From assembly GCF_032884065.1 (NCBI RefSeq), contig NC_088867.1, forward strand, positions 58,478,675 to 58,542,674: a stretch of DNA of 64,000 nt, written 5' to 3'. The notes beneath the pieces were generated by a model. The model worked only from the letters and a program-made list of their open reading frames with translations. It made no database searches and was not told the origin of the DNA. The stretch is from Artemia franciscana. Its lineage: Eukaryota; Arthropoda; Branchiopoda; Anostraca; Artemiidae. The position numbers and the translations under genes are program-made. How positions within the stretch are numbered: the stretch's first letter is position 1; every line of letters begins with the position of its first letter. Below, piece after piece: positions 39,171 to 51,303 of the stretch.

Positions 39171-40490
39171 CTGTACCGTACAACTAGCTTATAGATGTGT
39201 AATTACGGATTGTTTTTTATAATTTTGGCGTTCTGTAGACAATTAAAATCATTAAATTACGTTCGAAAGTGTTAATTAAAACATATTGAATTGGCCATTT
39301 ACCCGTGCGTCTTAATGTGCTCAACAAAATTTTACGTATAATTATCTATTACAATAAATTAAAAACCTTCCTGTTGGAAACCTTTCTCAAAAGGTGCCAT
39401 TGAGCTAAAAAAAAATTTAATTCCATTTTTTTTATTTAAATTACGTTTTTTATGCAATAGGAACAGCATAGGTGTATAGAGAGGGAAAGCTAGAGCATTA
39501 GACTTTGATCATTCAGTTCGACAAATAGGAATTTTATTCGGACAGCTATATATGGACTTAAATTCCGCACATTAATAATTAAGAAAAATGAATAATTACT
39601 GGATTTTCAATTCAAGTTCAACTTAAATGTAATACAACAGTCTCTTTCTTGAGACAAGTACAACTACATTCCACATCTTAAACTTCTAGAATGGCCGAAC
39701 TGATTGTCCTTCAGAAACTTACTATTTTCTTAAATCTTTATCAAAAATCCTAAAATCAATAAGTGAAGTTCTCAATATCCTTAAATGACTACTCGCTGAC
39801 TCTTCTTGGGGACAAAAGTTCTAAAAAGTCAACTATAATTCGAGGGTAGTCAGAATGGTTGTGACTATGGAGGGTAAAATGCCTGAAGTTGACTGTACTT
39901 CAGCTGAAGTCCAAGGTTCGAACGCACTCTTTGTTTTTATTAACGGGTATGGATCGGACTTAAGTCATCATCGTCACAATACCCAGGGGTAGTTTTGGGG
40001 GATCAGTGGGACTATGTATGTTCATAAACCTACAAGCCTCAAAAGGTTGCAATTCAATCTATGTAATGCAGAAACACTATCGACCCTGAATCGGTGACCT
40101 TCATACGGCTTAATCTCTGTAACATTATTCTTTTGTTAGTCTTAAGAAAAATCATTAGATCTTGATTGAGGAGTTATCTGCTCCTTCTTTGTTACATCTA
40201 ATGTTTGTTTTGTTTTGTGTAACGTGTACCTGATTATAATATGTTCGAAGTTGGTAAACGGAACGCTCCAGTATAAACTATTGTATACAATATCTTTTTC
40301 AGTTTCCTAGGGGAAGTTTCCGCTCAGTGAAGTTTTTAATTTAAGACTTTTGTTTGCTTAATTGTAGTGAGAAAAAATTTGTATTTAACTTATTAAAGTA
40401 CCAAGGACCCCAAAAATAAATTTGGGCATTTGAATTAGTTAATTCGCCGTGAATAACTATACATATTATTAAAAAATTAGGAAAAAAGGA
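39171..40490. other. Intronic stretch
   Basis: No gene or clear repeat recognised. Confidence 0.5.
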
Positions 40491-40499
40491 ATATGTTTT

Positions 40500-41521
40500 T
40501 TAGTGAAAAAAGGCATTCATATTCAGTTATTGGTACTAGCGAGTGCCGAATTAAAAAAAGAAGTGTGAGTAAAAATCAGTAAAAAGTAATCTAAAAACAG
40601 ATGGAAGCACCAAACAGCTTTAGAATGTGTAGCTTTTCTTTGAAAATGCAGTTGTCCTGATGTTCTAAATTTTAGGAACGAAAAGGATTGTCAGACATAA
40701 CTAATTAGTTTTCCTTATTTATTTTCCCAGTCCCACGTTGCTACCGAAGCCTTAAAAACTTCTTAATTTTGAAACAGCCCAAAGAAAAATCTTAGGTAAT
40801 CACGGTTTTTGGGTAGGAATGGACTTTAACTAGGCCCAAAGGGCTAAAATATTTGTATTGTGATAATCTTGTTACTTCAGGTTTGATTAGTCAGGGCTTG
40901 ATTGTAGAAAATGTTTGAAGAGGTGCACCTGCTTTATGAATCCTTACGAAAATTATCCTTTCGTATAAAGTTGATTATAAAATTGAGGTTTTCATTTTTT
41001 TTACTTCCCACTCCTTCTTATCTTCGTTTACCAATTTTGCTTACATTATTCGACGGGTATTAACTCTTGTCATTTCTACTGAAAGTGCAGTTAAAATCTT
41101 TGTATGTTTGTCAAAACAGTTTTTTTTTTATAAATGATTATATGAATAAAATTGTTCTTCTGTTCAAGTTGTGTTTCATATGTAACCAATGTAACCTGTA
41201 ACTTAGATGAAGAAGGGAAACTTTTTTTTATAATGGTAGTGGGTAGTGCTAACCACAGATGAGAATATTTCTGAGTCTGAAATAATCTTGTTAAAACATA
41301 CTTTTCTATAAACTAGCTTACCACGTATTCAAAGCCATATCCAGGACTTTCCTTTTTCTTGGGGGGGGGGGATATCGTATGAATGAACAAGAAGGGGTTT
41401 GCCTTCCGTTAATGAAAAAGGCATTCATGTTCAGCTATTGATATTGGCGAGTGTCGAATTAAAAAAAAAGTGAAAAAAAATGTGAGTGAAAAATCAGTAA
41501 AAGGTAATCTAAAAACAGATA
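40500..41521. repeat. Direct repeat pair D
   Basis: 40505-40612 and 41407-41521 share 'aaaaaggcattcatattcag', 'gcgagtgccgaattaaaaaa' and 'ggtaatctaaaaacagat'. They lie about 905 bp apart. Confidence 0.75.
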
Positions 41522-41800
41522 GCGTGGGGTTTTGACGTTATGGCTATACCATCCGAGGTAAAAGTAAATTTAACTTTTTTCTTTGATTTTGTGGATCTAT
41601 TTGATTATCTCTCCCATATATCATGTCCTGACATTCGGAAGGATGTTGTTTGGACAGGCAAACCCTAAAGGGAAACTTTTTTCATTATATAGCAGTGCTA
41701 CCCACAGATGAGAATATTTCTGAGTCTGAAATAATCTTATTAAAATATACTTTTCCATAAACTAGCTTACCACGTATTCAAAGCCGCATCCAGGACTATC
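41213..41800. repeat. Direct repeat pair E
   Basis: 41213-41370 and 41669-41800 share 'cacagatgagaatatttctg', 'agtctgaaataatctt' and 'aaactagcttaccacgtatt'. They end in a family C-like 'catccaggact' and G run. Interleaved with pair D, so this block arose by nested duplication. Confidence 0.75.
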
Positions 41801-42039
41801 ATTTTTGGGGCAGGAGGATATTATTTGAACGAAGAAGAAGGGGTTTGCCTTCTGTGTTTGGCTGTCTCAAGAAAGGGTTTTGTTTACTTGTATTCTTTAG
41901 ACAAATTTTCAAGTCACAGCTTTTCAGTTTTTTAGGAGAAATAGATTCCACCTGCATTTTCCAGTCTAATTTACGAGTCAGAGGCATATTTCAGGGAGGT
42001 TTCAAGCCGAGTAACCCCTGGATACGGATCTACACGCAT

Positions 42040-42411
42040 TGAAATACAGATGCAGTGCCTTGTCTCATAATAAGCGGATGAAAGAAATTAGGAGGCCTGG
42101 ATTAAAGCTCTTATTCGGTGTCTTTTTTAGACGAAATTTCTCAGATATGCTATTATAACACTTTTGTCAACGATAGGGAGCTTTAAGCTTCTGCTTTTGA
42201 AACCTGCTTTATTATTGGTATGCTTTTCATTTGCTTTTGGTCTCTATAGCTTGAAATGGGTATCATCTCGTTTGGGCAGCCAGGAGCAGAGAAACGCTGC
42301 TGATGCACTAGCAATCCCTACAATTATCTCCGAGTCATAATTGCCATCTTCCGTTAAAACACCGTCAAAATACCAAAATTCTTAAATTTCTAAATGCCAA
42401 CCACGAAATTA
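42040..42411. other. Intronic stretch
   Basis: No feature recognised. Confidence 0.45.
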
Positions 42412-42745
42412 TTAACTATTGAATATGACTTGTTTTCTGGCATTGATATGCAGGCCAGTGGGGATCGCCTTCTCTACCAGGCGATCTATATTTTTCTGCT
42501 TATCTTCTTGCAAAGGCGATAGAAGGGCTACACCATCTATAAAGTCACTGTCGCAGAGCGACCGCTCAGGATGCAGTTCAATTCCTTGCAAAGGTGATAG
42601 AAGGGCTATATCATCTTTAAAACCACTGTCACAGAGCGACCGCTCAGTATGCAGTTCAGTTCCTTGCAAAGGTGATAGAAGGGCTACATCATCTTTAAAA
42701 CCACTGTCACAGAGCGACCGCTCAGGATGCAGTTCAAGTCCTTTA
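42412..42745 (-). pseudogene. LINE reverse-transcriptase fragment with triplicated active-site block
   Basis: The minus strand reads 'EDKQKNIDRLVEKAIPTGLH' and 'INARKQVIFNS', which fit the RT region just after the active site. Before it come in-frame 26-residue repeats of the type 'ELHPERSLCDSDFIDGVALL' and 'SPLQ'. The 'F-DD-ALL' core (FKDDIALL, FKDDVALL, FIDGVALL) corresponds to the YADD active-site motif. The repeat unit is 78 bp with starts at 42508, 42586 and 42664. The Tyr/Phe-x-Asp-Asp box is changed in all copies. Confidence 0.65.
42508..42741. repeat. 78-bp tandem repeat, 3 copies
   Basis: 'ttgcaaaggcgatagaaggg' starts at 42508, 42586 and 42664, exactly 78 bp apart. The copies differ at few positions. 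Confidence 0.95.
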
Positions 42746-43059
42746 TGAGTGTTTGCAATCTTTCAAAGCCATGTAAATGATTATAGCAAAAGGTGTCATG
42801 GATAAGACACATCCCTACCAAACAAGATTTTGACAAAAATCAATTAGTCAAACCGTTTTCAGTTTACACTGCGCACAGCTGTTCCTCGTAGATATTTAAT
42901 CATAAGTAAAATGTCTAAGAGAGTTTCATTATTCAGTAACATTTCTCTCATAGTTCCATGTGGAAAGAGTCGAATTCTTTCAAAAAGCCAAAAGAGTCAA
43001 GCAATACCTGCTTCAAGTCGAAGCAGTAGGTCAGAGCACGACCTAATGTCGTCGATTTC

Positions 43060-43245
43060 CCTGGGCTGTGGGGGGAGGTTCATGTTATACCCAAAGGCAT
43101 CGTTATTGGGCCTTTCAACTATAGTGGACAAAATGGCTATCTCAAAATTTGGATCGGATGGTTTTGGGAAAAAAGTGGCGGGGGCATGTGACCTAATTTC
43201 CGTCTAATTTTTTTGGTTCTTAAAAAGGGCACTCTCATTTTACCA
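43060..43245. repeat. Interspersed repeat family A, fragment
   Basis: 'acaaaatggctatctcaaaa' followed by 'tttggatcgg', 'ttttgggaaaaaa' and 'cttaaaaagggcactc', matching 310-430 and 60505-60610. Confidence 0.7.
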
Positions 43246-43249
43246 TCTA

Positions 43250-43850
43250 AATTTCCAGATTACAGAAAAAAAAATATACCAGCTTTGTAGACCAATCAGT
43301 TATAATTAAGTGCGTTGAAATGATTTCAAAGCTCTAGATTGATGATGTTTTCTTTTAAAATGGGAAAAATTATAGTTACAAAGCAAATTTAATTTCATTT
43401 TATTCAGACAAACTTTTTATATATTTACACCGACATATTATTCTATGCTATCGAATATCGAATTAAATTGTAATCAAAAAAATATTTAGCAAATACACTC
43501 AGTTTTAACAATATTTATTACATTTCCTCCACACAGTTGTACCGACATTCGTAGGAATTATTTTTTTTCAATATTACGACTCTAAACCAATTTTCCCTAA
43601 GTTGCAACCTATCTAGAACGTTTTTTTTTACACCAAAAAATGGTAGCATACCAAATTTGAGAAATAATTATAACAGCGTTCTTAAAAAATACATAAATAA
43701 ATATATACATATATTATATACAATTATTGTTCCCTTAGTGTAAACGCCTAAGATTTTATTCTCCTCTGTTTCTCACCCTCCTTGTGCTCTCCTTGATGCA
43801 GTTTTCTGTCTCCCACAGCCGCCCCACTCCACAGTCTCCCAGCGGGAGGT
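43250..43850. other. AT-rich intronic stretch
   Basis: No feature recognised until the GC-richer patch at 43760-43855. Confidence 0.45.
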
Positions 43851-43857
43851 GCCTTTT

Positions 43858-43900
43858 TATATAAGTAAGTTTTCCTTTGCACCATCTATTCTGTCATTTA
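43858..43900 (+). promoter_or_regulatory. Possible TATA-type promoter, weak
   Basis: A GC-richer patch with 'ctcccagcgggaggt' (palindromic 'cctcccagcgggagg'-like) is followed by TATATAAG at 43858-43865. An initiator-like TCATTT lies at 43894, 36 bases after the TATA start, slightly beyond the usual 25-33. It could serve an alternative start for the exons from 48926 onward, since the flanking 44-48 kb is less repeat-laden. No first exon was identified, so chance is quite possible. Confidence 0.2.
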
Positions 43901-45464
43901 CAGTCAGCTCTTGAGATGGGAGACCAACAAGTAGGCTAATTTTTGATATTTAAAAGTAGTAGGTTGTTAGATTTTTTTTGGCATGTTGGATAAACTTTAA
44001 TTTCCAAGTTAGAGGCAGTACAATCTTGGTTAGTGTTTTTTTTTGTTGTATTTGAATAGATCTGAAGCCTGAAAATGGCTTTTAAAGCTCTAGGCTACCT
44101 CCATCGCCTCACTAGCTTAGGTCTAGGCCTATTCATGAGGCCAAAAAGATTCATGATAGGCTTTTGCAGTTTAGCAATTGTTTGCTCACAAGAAACTATT
44201 AGGACAACACTATTTTTGACTGATTTTCTGGACTGAACACTTTAGGCTAATAGCAACTCAGTGGTAGCTTACCATTTTATTCTCCATTCAGAAAGCCACT
44301 ATTTCCATCAAGGCATAGCCTAACTGCCACTTGGCTATAAAGACTATTGTGTTCTACCACTCCCCCCTCAATAAGGCCAGATGTAGATCTGATCTGTTAA
44401 TGGTAATTCTACAAAAGGATTCTTTCCCTAAACAAAATACTATAGCCTAATGAGAAAATATTAGGCCTAGTTCCCTATTGAGAACTTTTTCCAAAATAAT
44501 ATTCTTTAAATCTTAGTATGGCCTAGAGAGAATCAGTAGACCTTTAGCATTCTCAAAAGAAAAAAAGGTACTTTTAAGTTCTCAAAATGACTTTAAAAAT
44601 TGTAAAATACTTACTTAGCCTTGCTAAGGTATAGCCTACCATTTCTTAAGGTATACCAACAAAATCTACCCTCCTAGGCTATTTGTCAAGTATATAGCCC
44701 AAAAAAGTAAAAACAGGACTTTCCACATACCAAATTCTAGTAAATTTTTCCCCAAGTTCCAGTAGACTTTGAAATAGAGCTGTCTCCTAAAAATTTTCTC
44801 AGCCCTAGGAATAGGCAAAAGGTAGAGATATAAACTTGAAAATAAATTTCCAGGTCATAATTTAGACTTGGAATTCAATCATTAAAGTGGCATTCTCTAA
44901 ACAAATGTTTTAAAAGAGAGTCAAAAGCCTCTCATCTAGAATTTTACTATAAAAAATAAATTGAGTTGCACTTTTCTTCTGGTATTAGAATTATAGCATT
45001 TCCTTTGTATAAGTATCTTGCTTTAGACTTGTTACATTAGTCCTTGCTGATTCTGTTGGTCTGCGCTACTTGTTTACTTATTTTTCATCAGTAGTCAGGG
45101 TACAATACTACTCTAAAAGAACCCAACAAAATCAGAAAAGTTTTATATAGGCCTGAGCTATATTTATCCCCACTAGGGGAGGGGGATTAGATGCAATTTT
45201 CCTGATGACAACCATTACATTTGGAAACATTATTGAACAGAAAATCAAATAATACTCTTCTGTTGTTACTTAAGTATTTAGTTCAGAAGAGGTAAAGTAT
45301 AAAAGTATTATAATTATTGTATAAACTTTGGGAAGGATGGATAATTTTCTATCTAAAAGATAAATATAGGCTATCACATGATTCCCCTTTCAGCCCTATT
45401 TCAAAACATGATAACTGCCAGCCTAACTTTACAATTGAATACCATACCAGTCTCACTTCCTTAT
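43901..45464. other. Intronic stretch with low repeat content
   Basis: No gene or repeat recognised; AT-rich. Confidence 0.5.
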
Positions 45465-46790
45465 CTTTAGATACAGCCATAGTGTATATTCATAACTTTG
45501 CTAATTATGTTGATTTGCATTTTTTTTGTATTTATTCTCATCAATAGTTGGTTCATAATATCATTAAAAAAAAAAAAAAAAAAATGCCTGTAATCCAGGC
45601 ACTATTGGTGTCTTGGCAATCCCCCTAGTGCTGTACTAGGGAGAGTGGGGCTATGATTCTGTTATGACAGTAGTAGTAGTATATTAAAAAAATATATTGA
45701 ATGAGAGATCTTATGATGTGTGTTTATTTTAGCAAGTAACTTAATTACTTTTCAAAAAAATTATGAGTTATCTACATACTGTGGTCTCTTTGTGAAATTT
45801 TTCTGTTTCATCATTCTCATGTGTAGATGACTCAATATACACTCTTAATCTAGTTGTGAAATTTTTTATTCTCATTCTCTAATGTTGAAGGCACAGTAAG
45901 CCCTATTAATTTAGTAGTTCATCATAGTCATGTCTCTAGAGGTTATCTATAGGAAGCTGATTTTTCTAGAAAAGGCCAAGTTTATTGTTGAAGTTAGTGA
46001 GTTAGCTTTTAGTGCTGAATTTACAAAAATAAATCCAATGGTCATCCTACTTAGAGCTTATTTACTAAACTATCTATGAATTAAATGCTTCTCCAGGAGT
46101 GAAGCCAACTACAGATTTGTACTTTTCCAGCTTATGTTAAGAAAAATTTGATGCAAACCTTTTCATTTTGAGCACTAAGCTGGCTACTGTATATTCACAT
46201 GCTCTGTCTTATGAAACTTGGGAGATACCATCTTTAAATGTTGGCACCTGGCCACTTTCTAACCTCTAGATACAGCAATAGTGAATATTCACAACTTTAC
46301 TGATTATGTTGACTTCTATTTTTTTGTATTTCTCATTATTCATTGGTTCATAATGTCATTAAAGTAAAACCAAAAACAAACAAAAAACTTTGCCTGTGAC
46401 CTAGGCACTATTGATGTCTTGGCACTCCCCCTAGTGCTGTACCTGGGGGAGTGGGGCTATGATTCAATTTTGACATTAGTAGTAGTATATTTGAAATTAA
46501 AAAAATATTGAATGAGGAATCTCATGAAATTTTTTTTATTTTAGCAAGTAACTTGATTACTCTTCAAAAAAAAATTGCCAACTTACTAACTTCCAAGATG
46601 TGGTCTCTTTGTGAATTTTTTTAATTTTCATTCTCTAATGTAGAAACCTTAGAAAGCCCTATAATCTAGTAGTTTATTGTAGTCATTTCCCTAGAGGTCA
46701 TTTATAGAAAGCTGATTTTTCTAGAAAAGGACAAATTTATTGTTGAAGTTCTTACGTGAGTTAGTTTTTAGAGCTGAATTTACTAAAGAA
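45465..46790. repeat. Segmental direct duplication, two ~540-bp copies ~795 bp apart
   Basis: 45465-46020 and 46260-46785 share, in order, 'tagatacagc', 'ttggttcataat', 'gcactattg(g/a)tgtcttgg', 'ccccctagtgctgtac', 'gtggggctatgattc', 'ttttagcaagtaactt' and 'aagctgatttttctagaaaa'. Divergence is moderate with several indels. Confidence 0.85.
45585..45690. repeat. Short (TAG)n-tailed repeat, SINE-like
   Basis: About 100 bp from 'gcctgtaatccaggcacta' to 'gacagtagtagtagta', preceded by an A run. The (TAG)n end is the same kind of tail as the LINE at 14679 and 63160. A diverged copy is at 46391-46485, inside the second duplication copy. Confidence 0.45.
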
Positions 46791-48595
46791 TTCTACTTGT
46801 TAACAGTTCAAATGCTCCATAAGTCTGCTCTGGGCTCACTTAGAGCTGCAGTTTTGAAGAATTTTAGGAGTGCACTTTTGAGGTTTCAAGCCTTACACCC
46901 TGAAAGTATTTCAATGCTGAGTCTCTCCATTATTTTCTGCTTTTTAAACCTGTATTTGGTCCCCCTTATCCATGCCTGTACTTGAAGAAGGGTAGCCATA
47001 GTTTTAGTAGTCAATCCTGTTAGGTCATTTTGAATTACTGATGGCCTAAGTCAAGTTAATACTGGCCAAGCCACATTGTGTTTATACTTCCAGTGAAAAT
47101 TACATTTTGTATCTAGCCTAGAATGGCACTTCTATGCTAGAATAGTAGCTACGACACAACAATAGACTATAACACAGGCCTAATTGTTTCCTGGAACCTA
47201 TCATTTTACTAGCAATTCACTGGTGCCCTCTTCAGCTATTGTATCAACATCTTTCACGTTTACTTCTCTTTAAGAGCTCTGTTTTAGAATGATTTTGTTT
47301 TTGTATAATGCTTATGGATTTAAACACAAGTTCCAAAAGGTTTCACATGTAGCATTTTAAGTTCAAAAGTCACTTAGTAACTTACAGTAATTCTATATTC
47401 GGAAACAAGCCTAAACAGTAAGATATCATCAAGTAAAATATTTGTTGAGTACCTTATTTTTTGAGCTAGCTCATGTACCATTCACAAAGTCAATAAAGTT
47501 TCTGTATTTTGAAGCTCCCACGGCGTCATCCAAGTTAATAAAGTTTCTTATGAAATTGTACACCTTAAAGTTTGTCTTACTCACAAAAGAATTTCACCTT
47601 TTTGAATTTATAGAAATTTTTCATAGCAAATAACTGAATTAATTGGACATGGAACAATGCTTAATTGGACAAATGCTTACAGAGGAGAGTAGGTACAAAA
47701 CGGACGATTTTCCCTTACCAGAAAAGTTGAAAAGTGTGGACAAAACCACATTTTTCTACTTTTTATTATGCAACTTTTTAAGAGTGCAACCAGTAGATAA
47801 AAATTCACTAATAGGATCTTTTTTGGTTTCACATTTCGTATTGGCCTTTTCTGTACTAAAGGTTGTTTATTTGGTCCAACAGTGGAGATGCAAAACTTAG
47901 GAGGAAAAATAGAATGCAAATAATGCATAAACTACAAGTAAATAGTCAATAGATTTGTCAATAACTAGTCTCCTAATATTTATGCCTTTTCTCTATGTTG
48001 TATCTAGACAGGTAAATGCTTGTTTATAACCAGTTTCAAAATATACAAATGCAACTTTTACTCTGAGCCACAAAATGCTAAGAAATCCTTGTTTTTTAAG
48101 GGCATATGCCACTCAAATGCCAGAAATTACCACAAAGATTTGTACTGGCGTTAGATGCGGTGATATCTAGTTCTCATATGGTATGAGATTTGTAGCTCCA
48201 TCAAATTTCCCATTGAGCTATGAAAGCACAGCCTTTTTTGGAAATGTTGTCGTGATGTACTGCACCTTTTTCCATTACATCAAATCTGAATTCTTTCAAC
48301 TTTCATTGACACCAGCTTGGAAAAGACAAAGCTTCTGCTTCTTTGTAAAACATGTCAAAGAAAAATGAAAGTTCAGAAGCAAACGTTTTGTATAATTTTA
48401 AATCACGTTTTGGTAGATTTGATAAGAGGTGAGAAGTAGTACAAAAATTCAGCAGATACAAACAATTCAAGCATAATTGCTGATTTTCTGTATCTTAATC
48501 TAGGTACTGGTAGCTATTTGATGAATCAAAAAACCTTGTAAGATTTAACATTTTAAGTAACAATTGGAATTGAGCTACTTTATTTTTATCAACTC
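46791..48595. other. Intronic stretch
   Basis: Short ORFs (46740-46985, 47442-47633, 47643-47900, 48183-48368) show no recognised family. No clear repeat. Confidence 0.5.
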
Positions 48596-48599
48596 TCCT

Positions 48600-48830
48600 T
48601 CAGGCACCGGGTAGTTTTTTTTACATCTTGTGAACTCTAAAGTTGAGGATCCAGGATATAGATCCTCCAGAACCATAAATGGTTCTTAGGGCGTAAAATT
48701 TATTTTTCAATTGCTGGGTCTTTTTACAGCGCCAGGTAGCAAGCCTGTCGCCCAACCTTATAGCAATTGGAATTGAACCCCGAGCCCAGTCCCACCAAGC
48801 AGAAAATTAATCCATTGTTCTTTTGCAGAT
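48600..48830 (-). mobile_element. Possible tRNA-related SINE fragment
   Basis: The minus strand has 'ggggttcaattcc' (48769-48781), close to a polymerase III B box, followed by 'ggttgggcgacaggcttgct'. 'aggatatagatcctccagaa' near 48651 can fold back. No convincing A box was found. Confidence 0.35.
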
Positions 48831-48925
48831 AATTCAAAATTAATCAGTTAGAAAATTTATTTTCGTTTATAGAAAACATAGATGAAAGTCGGTTCAAAAT
48901 ATTCAAAATATTTTTACTTTTTTAG

Positions 48926-49441
48926 GAAGTTATCTGGTATCTGGAAGCTCCTCTTCAGGCTGAAGATTTTTATCAAGGTGCCCAGTATTTCTATCCACCT
49001 AACCTGTACAGAACACAAATTGAACTCCAAGAAGAAGGTCCCATATATAATATTTGTTACAATGGAGTTAATGGACTTTACCTGTCCTTCCCAGCTGTAC
49101 CATCAGCTATGCCAGTCCCTGTGCAACCCGTACCTGATTTGTTCTTCCATTCTACATGTACCTCAATTGGAAATCATCCCTTAGTTTATAATCCTTCAAG
49201 TACTGAATATATTCCCTATATTACTCAAGGCTTTTATTCTTCAAATGACCATTATGTGTCTCCTGTGGATGTACAAGCTTCAATACTGCCTACATATGCT
49301 AGTACATATCCCAGTACAAGTGTGCCATTGCACCAAAACCCGTCTTTCACCACAAGAGGAGGCGCTAATCGACTTGAACTAGGTGACCATGTGTATATGG
49401 ACTTTACTGATGATTTAGGATTCATTTTCGCTAACAATAAG
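48926..49441 (+). CDS. Unrecognised host gene, exon 2 (Tyr/Pro-rich)
   Basis: The acceptor 'tttttacttttttag' ends at 48925 and the donor 'gtaaac' begins at 49442. The exon is 516 bp, 172 whole codons, open throughout. The peptide starts 'EVIWYLEAPLQAEDFYQGAQ', continues with a Pro/Val-rich segment 'PAVPSAMPVPVQPVPDLFF' and a Tyr/Ser/Thr-rich part, and ends 'LELGDHVYMDFTDDLGFIF' plus 'ANNK'. The last 25 residues look like the first beta strands of a domain completed by exon 3; the rest is probably a flexible linker. No signal peptide or membrane segment is seen. Codon-phase fit to exon 3 is exact. I do not recognise the family from this exon alone. Confidence 0.85.
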
Positions 49442-50335
49442 GTAAACAAACCCTATTTTGTTTCCTTGTGAGTTCTTTCGCTTGATAAACTGTTTTTATA
49501 TTCTTTATTTCCTTGTTTTGAGGGGAAGGATAGATCTAAAATAATATATTTTCATGAAATGTAGTGGCTAAGTTACTAGGCACATAAATAAGGGTGGCTA
49601 CCTTTTGTAATCCTCTTACTTTCAGCATGCTCACTCTGGTAAAAAGATTGGGCCTACAACCTTTGCAGATGAAGCCCTTGCTTAATTAATACGCTTATTT
49701 CCAAAGTAGGCCTATATATTTATGTATTTTTTAATATATTTTTTCCTCCGCGTTTTTTTTATAAATACATTTTTTTTAAATCTAAGGCCGAGCCGTAATG
49801 CTACCATGTTTCAAAATTTCAATGCTTGGTGATTCCTTGAACTATGAAATATTGAAGCCGGCCAGTATCTGAACTATAGCCTAAAGCTCAGTGGCAGAAC
49901 TGTTCTCAGAAACAGTGTTTGGGTGGGACAAATTCAGAACAAACTTGCCCACTGAATTTCTTGCAAATCTCAGTACTTTCTACCTATTGGTGAGTTCTCT
50001 GATAAGATACCAAAGGCTACATCACTCAATCTCGGTCAAATCGCTAATACGTGATTGATTTAAATTTTGCTTTGCAATTGAATACCTTGCCTTGCATAAT
50101 ACAGGTGATACCTCTTCAAGCCAAGTGAAATATGCTTATTAACAAACAGTTTATAAATATCATATGATCAAAATATTCAGTCCATTTTTGGCCGCCAGGA
50201 ACTACGACATTGACATTTTAAGCATAATACGATGAGTCGTCACTGCTCCTACTCTCAGGCACGACCTTACTTATCCTTTTCCTATCCTTATCCTACTTAA
50301 AACAAACAAATATCTAATAATAAATACATTCTGTA
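49442..50335. other. Intron 2, first part
   Basis: No gene or repeat recognised. Confidence 0.5.
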
Positions 50336-50339
50336 TTTT

Positions 50340-50600
50340 TAATAAATACAGTCTAATAGATAAATTCCGCATTGTTAGGAACATTGATAATACCACTCCA
50401 ACTCACTTCTTCAACTTTAAAGAATACAGTAGTACCCGTCAACACCAACACAAAATATACCCACCATGTTCACAGAAAAGATTAGGCCAAAACTCTTTTT
50501 CTAGCCGAGTGTGGAAGACATGGAACGCACTTCCATCAGAAACAGTTGCGATTATCATGGTCTAATCTTTCAAAAGTAGTTTAGCCTCTACAGATTTCCG
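50340..50600 (+). pseudogene. CR1/Jockey-like LINE C-terminal relic
   Basis: Reads 'RIVRNIDNTTPTHFFNF', then 'FSSRVWKTWNALPSETV' and 'SFKSSLA'. The 'F--RV---WNALP--V' to 'SFK--L' pattern is typical of the end of many LINE reverse transcriptases. It carries at least one stop and nothing upstream, so it is a 5'-truncated relic of a different LINE family from the one at 11.6 kb. Confidence 0.65.
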
Positions 50601-50731
50601 TATTAGGTCTTATCACGATCCGTTCTGAGAGTAATTTTCATTTTTTGTATTAGCTGTTTTGTGACCTGTATGTTTTCATAGTGTGTTATTTTTCATAGAT
50701 TTGTATGTGTGTATTATGTTGTCAGCGTTGT

Positions 50732-50733
<2 letters not shown>

Positions 50734-50792
<59 letters not shown>
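50734..50792. repeat. Poly-T run, 59 bases
   Basis: Uninterrupted T, possibly the poly-A tail of a minus-strand retrocopy. No retrocopy body was recognised. Confidence 0.9.
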
Positions 50793-50796
<4 letters not shown>

Positions 50797-51303
50797 CCTT
50801 TAGTGCGACAAGCTTGATAAAGCTTACAGCACTTGGAATTAATAAAAAAAATTACCTTCCTGCTCTTGGCCCCAGGGGAAAGCACCCCATAAAAAAAAAC
50901 TAATTAAAGAAACATCAAAATTCATAAAAATCTTATGTTTATACTTAATTCTGTTATATTTGATTTATTCTTAAACTGTTTATTTGCCACACCTTAATTT
51001 AATAGTTTTCACTAAGAAATGATTTTTTATTTTTCTCTTAAATAAAGCACATGTAATATTTGGAGCAAAATCTGACCATACAGTCGGGGTAGTAGGTATG
51101 TATAATTTTGATTGTGATCGGGTATGAAAATTATGCTGGTTGAAGCAGTTCAAATACTGTATTAAATGAATCTGGCAGCTCGCCAGCTCAAAAAAAACTT
51201 CAACATCAAAATCAGGCTTGACAGTCGGTGGAGTGACTCACAGGTGGAGTTTTCGCAGTTCAAAATTGAAGGTCGATTGCCAAATCAATAAAGAATGCTA
51301 TAA

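Noticed and set aside
42419-42748. Plus-strand ORF with three Ser/Cys-rich repeats
   Set aside because: It is the antisense of the triplicated reverse-transcriptase block, which explains the repeat and has family motifs.
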